Shown: positions 1 to 5,985 of the stretch, one piece after another
How the letters are laid out: every line of letters begins with the position of its first letter
How positions within the stretch are numbered: the stretch's first letter is position 1
Assembly: GCA_003566335.1 (NCBI GenBank)
Contig: PXDR01000308.1
Coordinates: 1-5,985 of the forward strand
Origin: Cyanobacteria bacterium T3Sed10_344R1
Lineage (GTDB): Bacteria > Cyanobacteriota > Cyanobacteriia > Phormidesmidales > Phormidesmidaceae
Direction: 5' to 3'
DNA: 5,985 nt
Translations under genes and position numbers: made by a program
Notes under the pieces: model-generated
Seen by the model: only the letters and a program-made list of their open reading frames with translations
Told to the model about the DNA's origin: nothing
Database searches by the model: none

Positions 1-1
1 G

Positions 2-499
2 GCGGGGCTGGGTCAGGTGTCGCTGGTGGCAAAGCTGGCCAGCATTGGCGTTGGGGCCATGCTGCTGATGTCCTGGGACTTCGTGCTAGACCCGGCCATG
101 AGCCAGACCGATTTACCGTTCTGGTACTGGCATCAGCCGGGGGCCTTTTTTGGTATGCCCTATCAGAACTTTGCCGGTTGGTTTGGCACTGGGGCGGTGT
201 TTATGACGGTGGCGGCGCTGCTGTGGCGTGGTCAGGTGAAGACGACGGGCTGGGTGCGATCGCAGCTCAACCTGCCCATCGTGGTTTACCTGGCGAACTT
301 TGCCTTTGCCATGGTGATGAGCCTGGGGGCAGGCATGGTAGTTCCAGTGCTGCTGGGTCTGGTTGTTGGGGCGCTGCCAGCATTGGTCTGCTGGTACCTG
401 GTGCCCACTGAGGAAGAAATCGCCTTGCAGCCCGGTCGCGGCGGCTCCGATCTGGCTGTCGAACCCAACCGTCCCCCGGTGGGCGCAGTGATGAAGTAA
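2..499 (+). CDS. cruF: CruF, carotenoid 1',2'-hydratase family, C-terminal part
   Basis: This is the C-terminal 165 residues of an integral membrane protein of the CruF/carotenoid biosynthesis family (DUF422). The reading frame is open to the window edge, so the true start lies upstream; GTG at 17 is only an internal codon. Diagnostic stretches (numbered from the first visible residue) are SWDFVLDPAMS at 24-34 and the aromatic-rich segment at 41-61 (WYWHQPG..FFGMP..NF.GWF), both typical of the family. Hydrophobic segments near 61-75, 91-107 and 111-132 look like membrane helices, followed by a polar tail. CruF family members are usually around 280-310 residues, so roughly half is present. In cyanobacteria CruF hydrates the psi end of the carotenoid on the way to myxol-type glycosides, in the membrane. 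The stop TAA (497-499) overlaps the next gene's ATG as TAATG, which implies co-transcription and probably coupled translation with cruG. Confidence 0.9.
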   Translation, partial: AGLGQVSLVAKLASIGVGAMLLMSWDFVLDPAMSQTDLPFWYWHQPGAFFGMPYQNFAGWFGTGAVFMTVAALLWRGQVKTTGWVRSQLNLPIVVYLANFAFAMVMSLGAGMVVPVLLGLVVGALPALVCWYLVPTEEEIALQPGRGGSDLAVEPNRPPVGAVMK

Positions 500-1686
500 T
501 GCTGGATCCGTTGACTGCTTGGTCTGGTGTTGCCTTAGCGCTATTGATGGGGCAGGGAACTGCCACGATGATTTTGTTGGCTCGACTGCTGCAAGGGCCG
601 GGCCGACGTCCCCCCTTAGCCCCCCAGCGGCCTTCTGGCGACCAAATTGGCGCAGTCAGCGTGGTGGTGCCTACCTTGAATGAGGCAGACCGAATTGGCC
701 CGTGCTTAGCGGGGCTGAGCAGTCAGACCTACGAGGTGCGGGAGATTCTGGTGGTTGATAGCCGCTCAGAAGACGGGACTCGGGAGTTGGTGAAGACGGC
801 TGGAGAGCGAGACCCGCGCTTTCGTTTGATCACCGATGATCCCCTGCCAGTGGGCTGGGTGGGGCGGCCCTGGGCGCTGCATACCGGGTTTTGCCAAAGC
901 TCTCCCCGCAGCCGCTGGATTTTGGGCATTGATGCCGATACGCAGCCCCAGCCGGGTTTAGTCACCACCCTAATTCGTACGGCGGAGACGGCAGGCTATG
1001 ACCTGGTGTCCCTGTCGCCCCAATTTATTTTGAAGACGGCGGGGGAACTGTGGCTGCAGCCCGCCCTGTTGACCACCCTGGTCTATCGGTTTGGCCCGGC
1101 GGGGGGTGGGGATGGCACCTCCGAGCGGGTGATGGCCAACGGTCAATGCTTTCTCTGTCGGCGAGAATTGCTAGAAAAGCTGGGGGGCTATGAGCTAGCC
1201 CGAGGGTCGTTCTGTGATGATGTCACCCTGGCCCGCGCGGCGGCAGCGACCGGAGCACGAGTCGGCTTTTGGGATGGAGCCAAGCTGCTGAAGGGGCGGA
1301 TGTACGAGGGGGCGCAGGAAACTTGGGATGAGTGGGGCCGCTCCCTCGATTTGAAGGATGCGGCTTCGGGGGGCCAGACCTGGGCCGATGTGGCTTTTTT
1401 GGCGGCGGTGCAGGGATTACCTTGGCTGCTGCTACCGCTGTTGGCTCTGCTGGTGTGGGGTCTGGGCTATGCGTCGCCGTTTTTGTGGGCCGCCCTGGGG
1501 CTCAATGGAGCGCTGGTGATGATGCGGCTGGGTTTAGTGGCTGCGATCGCACCCAGTTATGATTTCTCCCAAGCCCAAGGACGCTGGGCGTTTTGGTTAT
1601 CACCATTGGCCGATCCTTTAGCCGTGGTTCGGATTGCGCTATCGGCTTCTAGCACCCCCAAACGCTGGCGAGGCCGGTCTTACTAA
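499..1686 (+). CDS. cruG: CruG-type carotenoid 2'-O-glycosyltransferase (GT2 family)
   Basis: A complete 395-residue family 2 glycosyltransferase with GT-A motifs in order. These are the first strand and nucleotide-binding start VVVPTLNEADRI (55-66), DSRSEDGT (87-94), the DxD-like metal/sugar-nucleotide motif DAD (145-147), the acceptor-side acidic pair SFCDD (237-241) and a W-x-x-W-x-R-S segment (276-282) corresponding to the usual R/QxxRW region. There is an N-terminal hydrophobic helix (about 7-30), and hydrophobic helices lie at about 298-322, 326-350 and 368-382, so the catalytic domain is probably held on the cytoplasmic face of a membrane. The specific assignment rests on position: it follows cruF directly with a 1-bp overlap, as in Synechococcus sp. 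PCC 7002, where the pair makes the glycosylated end of myxol-type carotenoids. The sugar donor cannot be read from sequence. The start is fixed by the TAATG overlap. A HIP1 site sits inside at 1543-1550. Without the neighbour it could only be called a GT2 family protein. Confidence 0.88.
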   Translation: MLDPLTAWSGVALALLMGQGTATMILLARLLQGPGRRPPLAPQRPSGDQIGAVSVVVPTLNEADRIGPCLAGLSSQTYEVREILVVDSRSEDGTRELVKTAGERDPRFRLITDDPLPVGWVGRPWALHTGFCQSSPRSRWILGIDADTQPQPGLVTTLIRTAETAGYDLVSLSPQFILKTAGELWLQPALLTTLVYRFGPAGGGDGTSERVMANGQCFLCRRELLEKLGGYELARGSFCDDVTLARAAAATGARVGFWDGAKLLKGRMYEGAQETWDEWGRSLDLKDAASGGQTWADVAFLAAVQGLPWLLLPLLALLVWGLGYASPFLWAALGLNGALVMMRLGLVAAIAPSYDFSQAQGRWAFWLSPLADPLAVVRIALSASSTPKRWRGRSY

Positions 1687-1695
1687 TCTTACTAA
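1678..1695 (+). repeat. 9-bp in-frame tandem duplication across the cruG stop codon
   Basis: TCTTACTAA occurs twice in perfect tandem (1678-1686 and 1687-1695). The first copy encodes the last two residues of cruG (Ser-Tyr) and its TAA stop. The second copy repeats the same three codons in frame, so it carries a second TAA three codons later. It looks like a replication-slippage duplication and leaves the protein unchanged. Confidence 0.85.
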
Positions 1696-1730
1696 ACGGT
1701 CTGTGTGGCTCAATCTCAGGGTTGCAATCC

Positions 1731-1775
1731 GGCAGTTCGGGATCTGGCAGTTCGGGATCTGGCAGTTCGTAATCA
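1731..1775. repeat. 15-bp tandem repeat, two perfect copies and one diverged
   Basis: The unit GGCAGTTCGGGATCT is present at 1731-1745 and 1746-1760. The first nine bases recur at 1761-1769, and that third copy ends TAATCA instead of GGATCT. The array fills much of the 86-bp convergent gap between cruG (+) and the GNAT gene (-). The diverged copy supplies the TGA stop of the GNAT gene (1773-1775, read on the - strand). No clear rho-independent terminator was seen in this gap for either gene. Confidence 0.85.
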
Positions 1776-2240
1776 GGTAGGACAGAAGAAAATTAGCGCC
1801 GTTGAAGCGTCGTAGTAGTACTGCTTGATTTGCCCGACTTTACGGAAGCCCAGCTGGCGGTAGAACTTTTGGGCAGCGGTATTGTCATCATCCACATCCA
1901 CCATTAGCCCTCGGGCTTGGATGGCGTCAGCCTTGGTTTTCAGCGCCTCGACCAGCGCTGTCGCCACCCCAAAGCGCCGATAAGCGGGATGCACCGATAA
2001 CAGTTCAATCCAAACCCGGCCTTCATCTTCCAAACCGCCCATAATTACCCCGATCGGCAACTGGCTCACCCGAGGATTGCTGTAGGCTAAAAAGGCAATG
2101 AAGATTTCCTGGGCTAGAAAAAACACCAGCTTTTCAGATGAAACCCACTGCTCCACATCGCTCAAGCCTGGCAGCGCGGCTTGGATAATTTGATCCGCAT
2201 CTCGGGTCGGTTCAATCGAAAAGCGAGCAGTTTGAGCCAT
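1773..2240 (-). CDS. GNAT-family N-acetyltransferase
   Basis: A 155-residue single-domain GNAT acetyltransferase, close to the usual size for the family. The acetyl-CoA binding region is clear. The strand VWIELLSVHPAYR (76-88) leads into the pyrophosphate loop RRFGVA (88-93, the R/Q-x-x-G-x-G/A motif with Ala in the last place) and helix TALVEAL. Motif B follows at 114-133, with VDVDDDN, an Asn (120) and the FYRQLGF signature (126-132). The C terminus (about 138-152) forms the expected last strand. The layout is RimI-like, but the substrate cannot be told from sequence; peptide, amino acid or polyamine acceptors are all possible. It starts 36 bp after the stop of the larger gene on the same strand and has no convincing promoter of its own, so it is probably the second gene of that operon. 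No strong Shine-Dalgarno sequence precedes the ATG. Confidence 0.85.
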   Translation of the reverse strand: MAQTARFSIEPTRDADQIIQAALPGLSDVEQWVSSEKLVFFLAQEIFIAFLAYSNPRVSQLPIGVIMGGLEDEGRVWIELLSVHPAYRRFGVATALVEALKTKADAIQARGLMVDVDDDNTAAQKFYRQLGFRKVGQIKQYYYDASTALIFFCPT

Positions 2241-2276
2241 AGCCGTTGGTTAGTTTCCGGTTAGATCAGCATTCTG

Positions 2277-4445
2277 TTAGTCATAGTCATAAATGCTGCT
2301 GTCTTGCGCGCCAAAATCAGCATTGGGCTGGAGCAAAATCTGGGTGTCTTGGGTGCGGCCAATGCGGAACATGACTGAAGAATAGCGAGCTTCCGCTAGG
2401 CCAATTTCAGTGCGGTAATTGATGTGAACGGATTTGCCGCGATAGACCCGGCCTGTCTCCACCTGGGTATTTCGCAAAATCACGTAGCGCCACTGGGCTT
2501 TGTCTTCTTCTAAAATCTCGACCTTCAGCTGAGTCAGCAGATAGTGGGCTTTGTAAAATTGCGATCGCTTATTCTCGAAATTAATCAGGCCCACGCCCCC
2601 CACCCGCAGCAAAGACAAGCCTCGGGTCAAGAATAAGAAAAACGATTCAATCGTGAAATCAGAGTCGGTGACGAACAAGTCAAACCGCTGATGAAGCCCG
2701 TCAAAATCTCGGGGAAAGGCTCGCCGCAAGTCATGTTGCCAGACTTGAATTGGCAGGTTTTCTACGGTGGCAATCCCTTGAATGAGGGCGCAGGTGTAGG
2801 GGTCAATTTCTAGCACGGTAGCCGCAATGCCGCGTCGCCCTAAGCTAACTGAAACCAAGTCGTCATCCCCCACCATCAACACCGTGCGGGGATTTTCCTG
2901 CAAGATTTTGTCTACCTTTTTCAGGTGAGATCCTGGGGAGAGGGGGGCTTGGCCCAGGGTAAAGTCCAGCACCCGCCGCCGGGCCAACAGCTCAATCGTG
3001 GCTTGATAGTCGGGCTGACGGCTGCGATCGAAGCCTGCATGGTCGGTGTAGACCGAAATGCCGTAGGGATCTGGGCAGGCAAATCCACGGGATGGCACGG
3101 CATAGGGGGATAGATCTAGAGTGGGAGGCGGACTGTGGGGCAGGGAATCTTGGCTGCTGTTGCCGAGATCCATCTCCGAAACGCCCAGGGCTAACCGATA
3201 GAGCAAGGTCAGGTTGTCCAGCTCAGTCGGCAGAATTTGATGGTTGAGGTACTGGTCGGCTTGGGTATCTACCACCCCCAGATGGTTGTTCAGGTCGTTG
3301 ATGAGATACAGCCCGTTGCGCAGTTCTAGCCAAGGATGCAGGCTGGCTTGGCGTAACTGCTCGTCCTGAGGCAGCAAATCGTGGAAGTCGAGGCTGGCGG
3401 GGTTCCAGGCTGAGACTGCTCGTTGGGTTAAGCGGCTGGTCGTTCTGGGAGAGATCCGGTCCTGGCTGACCAGCAGCAGCCGATCGACCTGCTTCCGCCA
3501 ACGCCATTGCATAAAGGGCACTACGCCAATGATGGCGATGGCTGGGATCAGGCGGGATGCGACCGTGAAGATTGTGGCGATCCAGTTGGTCTGAGTGCGC
3601 AGGGGAAAGGAACTGTCTTCTAGGGTTAGGGTTTCTTGCCAGGCAAAGTTGCCGGTGCGGGTTTCGCCCTCGGCTTGCCACTCGCCCCGCAAGATATAGC
3701 CGCTGTCGGGATCGTAGTAGTAGGTTTCTGCCTCAACGTTGAGAGTCCAACTGCCGCTGGCGTCGTATTCGGTGTTGTTGATTTGGCGGGAGTAGGGCTG
3801 GTTAAGTCGAGCGGGAATTGCCTCTACCCGCTGTCGCTGGCCGAGGTTGATGGTGGTAGGGGAGCCGATGGTGAAGGATTGCCCCAGAATGGGGAGTTGG
3901 CTGCCTGGGGCCAGGCTCGGGTCGATGCGAAACCAGATGTAGTCAAAGGTGTAGTAGTCGAGTGCGATCGCAGAACCATCAAACGTACCGTCTAGATAGG
4001 CACGGGTTTCGGCATCGGTTTTCACCTCAAACTCATAGCGCTCAGACTGGCGTCCGCCGTCACTGTCGGAATAGGAAAAATCCGACGTCACCTGCCAAAC
4101 CACCTGCTGATTCTGCACATCGACAATCGTGTAAGTGCGCCGATCTTGCTCCCGTTCGGTATAGCCGCGATACTCCCCAGATAGCCCTCGCAACCGCGTC
4201 TCGTCTTGAATGGTAAAAGACTCCCCAACCTGGTAGTCCAAACCCGCTCCAGCATTGCCTTGGGCCAACACCGGCAAACTCAGCCCGCCCAGGGCCAACA
4301 GCAACACCAGTCCCCCCAGCCCCAGCCCCGCGCCCCCAGCCGACCAGAACAGCTGCGCCAGCTTAGTCAGACAACGCCGAACCATTTTTTGCCAATCACA
4401 AGCCACGAGACGCAAGCCGACCTGCAGCATCGCAACACAATCCAT
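2277..4445 (-). CDS. Membrane-anchored protein with exported beta-rich domain and cytoplasmic BpsA-like aminopropyltransferase domain
   Basis: A 722-residue protein of four parts. Residues about 21-61 look like a signal peptide or anchor: basic MVRRCLTK, a Gly/Leu-rich core, then VLA-QG as a possible signal peptidase site. Residues 62-288 are polar and beta-rich (many Thr/Tyr/Asp, with YYYDPDSGYIL at 242-252); the layout faintly recalls DUF3068/PorA-type proteins, but I do not recognise it firmly. Residues 289-313 form a second membrane helix followed by basic RWRWRK, so the rest should be cytoplasmic. Residues about 450-660 resemble the BpsA branched-chain polyamine synthase C-terminal domain: QPDYQAT (477-483), VGDDDL (525-530), TVLEID (543-548), HDLRRAFP (571-578), and FDLFVTDSDFTIE (588-600) leading to LFLTRG (604-609). 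The family motif DPPY is here DSDF. Starts at Met1, Met6 and Met21 are possible; Met21 gives the neatest signal peptide, and none has a Shine-Dalgarno sequence. Residues 430-442 are a Ser/Pro-rich linker. It is likely co-transcribed with the GNAT gene. Confidence 0.8.
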   Translation of the reverse strand: MDCVAMLQVGLRLVACDWQKMVRRCLTKLAQLFWSAGGAGLGLGGLVLLLALGGLSLPVLAQGNAGAGLDYQVGESFTIQDETRLRGLSGEYRGYTEREQDRRTYTIVDVQNQQVVWQVTSDFSYSDSDGGRQSERYEFEVKTDAETRAYLDGTFDGSAIALDYYTFDYIWFRIDPSLAPGSQLPILGQSFTIGSPTTINLGQRQRVEAIPARLNQPYSRQINNTEYDASGSWTLNVEAETYYYDPDSGYILRGEWQAEGETRTGNFAWQETLTLEDSSFPLRTQTNWIATIFTVASRLIPAIAIIGVVPFMQWRWRKQVDRLLLVSQDRISPRTTSRLTQRAVSAWNPASLDFHDLLPQDEQLRQASLHPWLELRNGLYLINDLNNHLGVVDTQADQYLNHQILPTELDNLTLLYRLALGVSEMDLGNSSQDSLPHSPPPTLDLSPYAVPSRGFACPDPYGISVYTDHAGFDRSRQPDYQATIELLARRRVLDFTLGQAPLSPGSHLKKVDKILQENPRTVLMVGDDDLVSVSLGRRGIAATVLEIDPYTCALIQGIATVENLPIQVWQHDLRRAFPRDFDGLHQRFDLFVTDSDFTIESFFLFLTRGLSLLRVGGVGLINFENKRSQFYKAHYLLTQLKVEILEEDKAQWRYVILRNTQVETGRVYRGKSVHINYRTEIGLAEARYSSVMFRIGRTQDTQILLQPNADFGAQDSSIYDYD

Positions 4446-4604
4446 AAATTGCAGAAGTTGGGAAATCGCACCCTAAATAGAACACTTTAAGGGGTTACTT
4501 GAAAAGGTAAGCTCTGTTCAGTTGGACCTCCAGAGATTTCCCTAACCCCTGAAAAGTTGCGGGTGGGCGCAAAGTCACCCTTATGCAAGGCGGCGATGGG
4601 GACT
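4446..4604. other. Intergenic region upstream of the BpsA-like gene, with inverted repeats
   Basis: This 159-bp gap separates two - strand genes. It holds a perfect 8-bp inverted repeat, AGGGGTTA (4490-4497) and TAACCCCT (4543-4550), 45 nt apart. A smaller pair, CTCTG (4512-4516) and CAGAG (4531-4535), nests between its arms. TGAAAAG also recurs as a direct repeat at 4500-4506 and 4550-4556, exactly 50 bp apart. The gap must contain the promoter and 5' leader of the 722-residue gene if that gene is transcribed independently, but no convincing -35/-10 pair is visible. No small gene was found. Confidence 0.5.
4552..4580 (-). terminator. Weak candidate terminator after the nuclease-like gene
   Basis: Read on the - strand, GGGTG and CACCC (4576-4580 and 4561-4565) can form a 5-bp GC-rich stem with a 10-nt loop, followed by GCAACTTTTC. 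The stem is short and the T run is only four bases, so this is a weak case. A second 6-bp stem, 4590-4595 with 4609-4614, spans the TAG stop of the same gene. Confidence 0.2.
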
Positions 4605-5222
4605 CTAACGCCGCTCCAAATTTTGCTCGCACAACTGAAAGAACTCACGCAGTAGTCCTAGCAAGCTTGGCAAGTCGCCAATGCCATATAGCAACGACTC
4701 TGACACCGCTCCGTTATCTTCAAGCTGATAAAACTTCCACCCTTCTCCGTTGGTGACAATGCCGTAGATGGTAAAGTCTTGCCCCAACTGCCGATTGATC
4801 CACTGGCAGGTGTTCATTTCTACCAGACATTGCGCAGTCCCCTGCTCAAAGTCATCCTTCTTGGCCTCAATCACACAGGCAAAGGGAGCTTCTAAATAGG
4901 CTCGCCGCTCGGCAATTAAATAATCAGCATTGCCACAGACGGTTTCCCCTTCTAGATAAGCCCCTTTCCAAACCTTGAGCCGATCGCACCTCTCTAGCCC
5001 CTCTTCACAGATCGCATCGATCAGCAGGGTTTTAGAGACTTCTAGACTTTCGAGATCAAACCGTTGCAGGCGTTCTAACCGTTGGCGAAAAAAGTCACTC
5101 AGGGGCACAGGGTCGGCCTTGAGCTGCCAGCGACTGAGTGCCGTTATGCCCAAGTGCTTAAACGCCTCCCGATAGGTGAAGCTAGAAAAAGGTTTCTTCC
5201 GCCGCTGGGTGGCTTGGGTCAT
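4605..5222 (-). CDS. Hypothetical protein with PD-(D/E)XK nuclease-like signature
   Basis: A 205-residue soluble protein with no signal peptide or membrane helix. I do not recognise a named family, but the central part fits the PD-(D/E)XK nuclease fold. GNADYLI (98-103) supplies Asp100, a hydrophobic strand FACVIEAKKD (114-123) supplies the E-x-K pair Glu119/Lys121, and the following helix QGTAQCLVEM carries Gln127 and Gln131, as in restriction-type enzymes. Glu73/Glu74 could be the upstream acidic residue. The strand TIYGIVTNGEGWKFYQL (151-167) is common after the core in type I restriction-related and cyanobacterial Uma2-like or DUF-type proteins. The N terminus is basic (RRKK at 7-10). It has no methylase, specificity subunit or toxin/antitoxin partner in view. 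The ATG at 5222 has GAGG 14 nt upstream, rather far for a ribosome site. A -10-like TATCAT lies at 5257-5262 on this strand without a good -35. Function is unproven. Confidence 0.7.
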   Translation of the reverse strand: MTQATQRRKKPFSSFTYREAFKHLGITALSRWQLKADPVPLSDFFRQRLERLQRFDLESLEVSKTLLIDAICEEGLERCDRLKVWKGAYLEGETVCGNADYLIAERRAYLEAPFACVIEAKKDDFEQGTAQCLVEMNTCQWINRQLGQDFTIYGIVTNGEGWKFYQLEDNGAVSESLLYGIGDLPSLLGLLREFFQLCEQNLERR

Positions 5223-5271
5223 GGCTGATTCGGCATCCTCATCTCTCCATGATGTGATGATAGCCGTGATT

Positions 5272-5277
5272 AAAAAA
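5272..5277 (-). terminator. T6 tract directly after tRNA-Val
   Basis: On the - strand, six T residues follow immediately after the discriminator base of the tRNA. The last tRNA stems plus the T run could end transcription, but there is no separate dedicated hairpin, so read-through into the next gene on the same strand remains possible. Confidence 0.35.
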
Positions 5278-5350
<73 letters not shown>

Positions 5351-5353
5351 GGG

Positions 5354-5381
5354 GTTCAGCCGCAAATTGCGCGGCTCGAAC
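5354..5381. other. Stable hairpin between the malic enzyme gene and tRNA-Val
   Basis: GTTC-AGCCGC and GCGGCT-C-GAAC pair as a 10-bp stem with one bulged base and a 7-nt loop AAATTGC. Read on the - strand it lies 3 nt upstream of the mature tRNA 5' end. It is not followed by a T run on that strand, so it is a poor intrinsic terminator for the malic enzyme gene. It may be a leader stem in the tRNA precursor or a 3' stabiliser of the upstream mRNA. On the + strand it is followed by TCGGTTTT, but no + gene precedes it. Confidence 0.5.
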
Positions 5382-5391
5382 TCGGTTTTAC

Positions 5392-5421
5392 ACTATATCA
5401 GATGGGGGGAAATCCGGTCTA
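5392..5421 (-). promoter_or_regulatory. Candidate promoter for tRNA-Val
   Basis: On the - strand TAGACC (5421-5416; four of six match TTGACA) and TATAGT (5397-5392; five of six match TATAAT) are 18 bp apart, which would start transcription about 35 nt before the tRNA. The -35 element overlaps the stop codon of the malic enzyme gene. It is a pattern match only. Confidence 0.4.
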
Positions 5422-5985
5422 CTTCCGCGCCACTCCAGCTTCCCGCGCGGCTTGCTGCACGGCAGCGGCGACGGCGGGGGCCACCCGTTCGTCAAACACC
5501 GAGGGGATAATATGCTCGGCGTCGAGGTCATCAGGCAGCACTAGGGCTGCGATCGCATGGGCCGCTTCTAAATACATCTCGGTGGTAATTGCCTGGGCGC
5601 GACAGTCCATCGCCCCCCGCAATACGCCGGGAAAGGCCAGCACATTGTTGATTTGGTTGGGGTAGTCACTGCGGCCCGTAGCCATCACCGCCACCAGCCC
5701 CCGCACCAGCTCCGGCTGGATTTCCGGCACTGGGTTAGACATGGCAAAGATAATCGGCCCCGCCGCCATGGACTTGACCATGTCCACCGTCACCACATTG
5801 GGCACGCTCACCCCCATAAACACATCCGCGCCAACTAGGGCGTCGGCCAGGGTGCCGCTGTCCGCCACCGCCAGCCCTTGCTTTTGCGGATTCAGGTCAG
5901 TGCGCTGGGTCGAGATAATCCCCTTGGAGTCGCACATCACCACCTGGGCCACGCCAGCTTTTTTCAGCAGATTTGCGATCGCAAC
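5419..5985 (-). CDS. Malic enzyme, C-terminal NAD(P)-binding part
   Basis: These are the last 188 residues of a malic enzyme, which decarboxylates malate to pyruvate with reduction of NAD(P) in the cytoplasm. The frame is open to the window edge, so the start lies outside; the GTG near 5952 is an internal valine codon. Family signatures are unmistakable: the end of the Rossmann strand VVMCDSKGII, the segment GADVFMGVS, then FAMSNPVPE and the strongly conserved GRSDYPNQINNVLAFPG stretch, ending in RVAPAVAAAV. The form matches the short prokaryotic type (about 400-470 residues when whole). Cofactor preference cannot be judged here because most of the dinucleotide-binding loop lies upstream. HIP1 octamers fall inside the coding sequence at 5549-5556 and 5975-5982. 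The gene precedes tRNA-Val on the same strand with no clear terminator between them. Confidence 0.95.
   Translation of the reverse strand, partial: VAIANLLKKAGVAQVVMCDSKGIISTQRTDLNPQKQGLAVADSGTLADALVGADVFMGVSVPNVVTVDMVKSMAAGPIIFAMSNPVPEIQPELVRGLVAVMATGRSDYPNQINNVLAFPGVLRGAMDCRAQAITTEMYLEAAHAIAALVLPDDLDAEHIIPSVFDERVAPAVAAAVQQAAREAGVARK

Noticed and set aside
267..566. Open frame on the - strand across the cruF-cruG junction
   Set aside because: It overlaps two well-supported genes and is Arg/Pro-rich without any domain signature.
1721..1732. Near-palindrome GGGTTGCAATCC as a terminator
   Set aside because: It has no loop and no following T run, so it cannot act as a normal intrinsic terminator.
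3223..3681. Open frame of 152 codons on the - strand
   Set aside because: It lies wholly inside the 722-residue gene in another frame and its Arg/Pro/Ser-rich translation has no recognisable domain.
3636..3995. Open frame of 119 codons on the + strand
   Set aside because: Antisense to the 722-residue gene. Its Gly/Val-rich translation is what the complement of beta-rich coding sequence gives, and no ribosome site or homology is visible.
4206..4490. Open frame on the + strand rich in Gln, Pro and Ser
   Set aside because: It is antisense to the signal-peptide coding region, and the composition is explained by the complement of Gly/Leu-rich codons.
5402..5665. Open frame on the + strand antisense to the malic enzyme gene
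   Set aside because: Ala/Ser-rich complement of a strongly conserved enzyme, with no independent support.

Overview
The window looks like chromosomal DNA of a filamentous-type or related cyanobacterium. The evidence is six copies of the HIP1 octamer GCGATCGC (about one per kb), a carotenoid-glycoside gene pair (cruF-cruG) characteristic of cyanobacteria, and a moderately GC-rich base composition. No phage, transposon or CRISPR structure is visible.

Layout. (1) Positions 2-1686, + strand: the C-terminal half of CruF (carotenoid 1',2'-hydratase family) overlaps by one base with a complete CruG-type family 2 glycosyltransferase. Together they would build the hydroxylated and glycosylated end of a myxol-type carotenoid. 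(2) Positions 1687-1772: a short convergent intergenic region with two different short tandem repeats, one at the end of each flanking gene. (3) Positions 1773-4445, - strand: a two-gene unit. The first gene encodes an unusual 722-residue membrane protein with an N-terminal signal/anchor, a beta-rich exported domain and a second membrane helix. Its cytoplasmic C-terminal domain resembles the catalytic domain of BpsA, the branched-chain polyamine synthase. The second gene, 36 bp downstream, is a GNAT N-acetyltransferase. (4) Positions 4605-5222, - strand: a 205-residue protein with a PD-(D/E)XK nuclease-like signature and no visible partner. (5) Positions 5278-5350, - strand: tRNA-Val (anticodon UAC), with a hairpin and a possible promoter just upstream. 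(6) Positions 5419-5985, - strand: the C-terminal part of a malic enzyme, running off the window edge.

The most notable item is the 722-residue protein. It keeps the GDDD motif of the BpsA aminopropyltransferase family, but the expected DPPY motif reads DSDF, and the domain is tethered to the membrane behind an exported domain. It may be a repurposed or inactive member of that family. Everything else is ordinary core cyanobacterial content.
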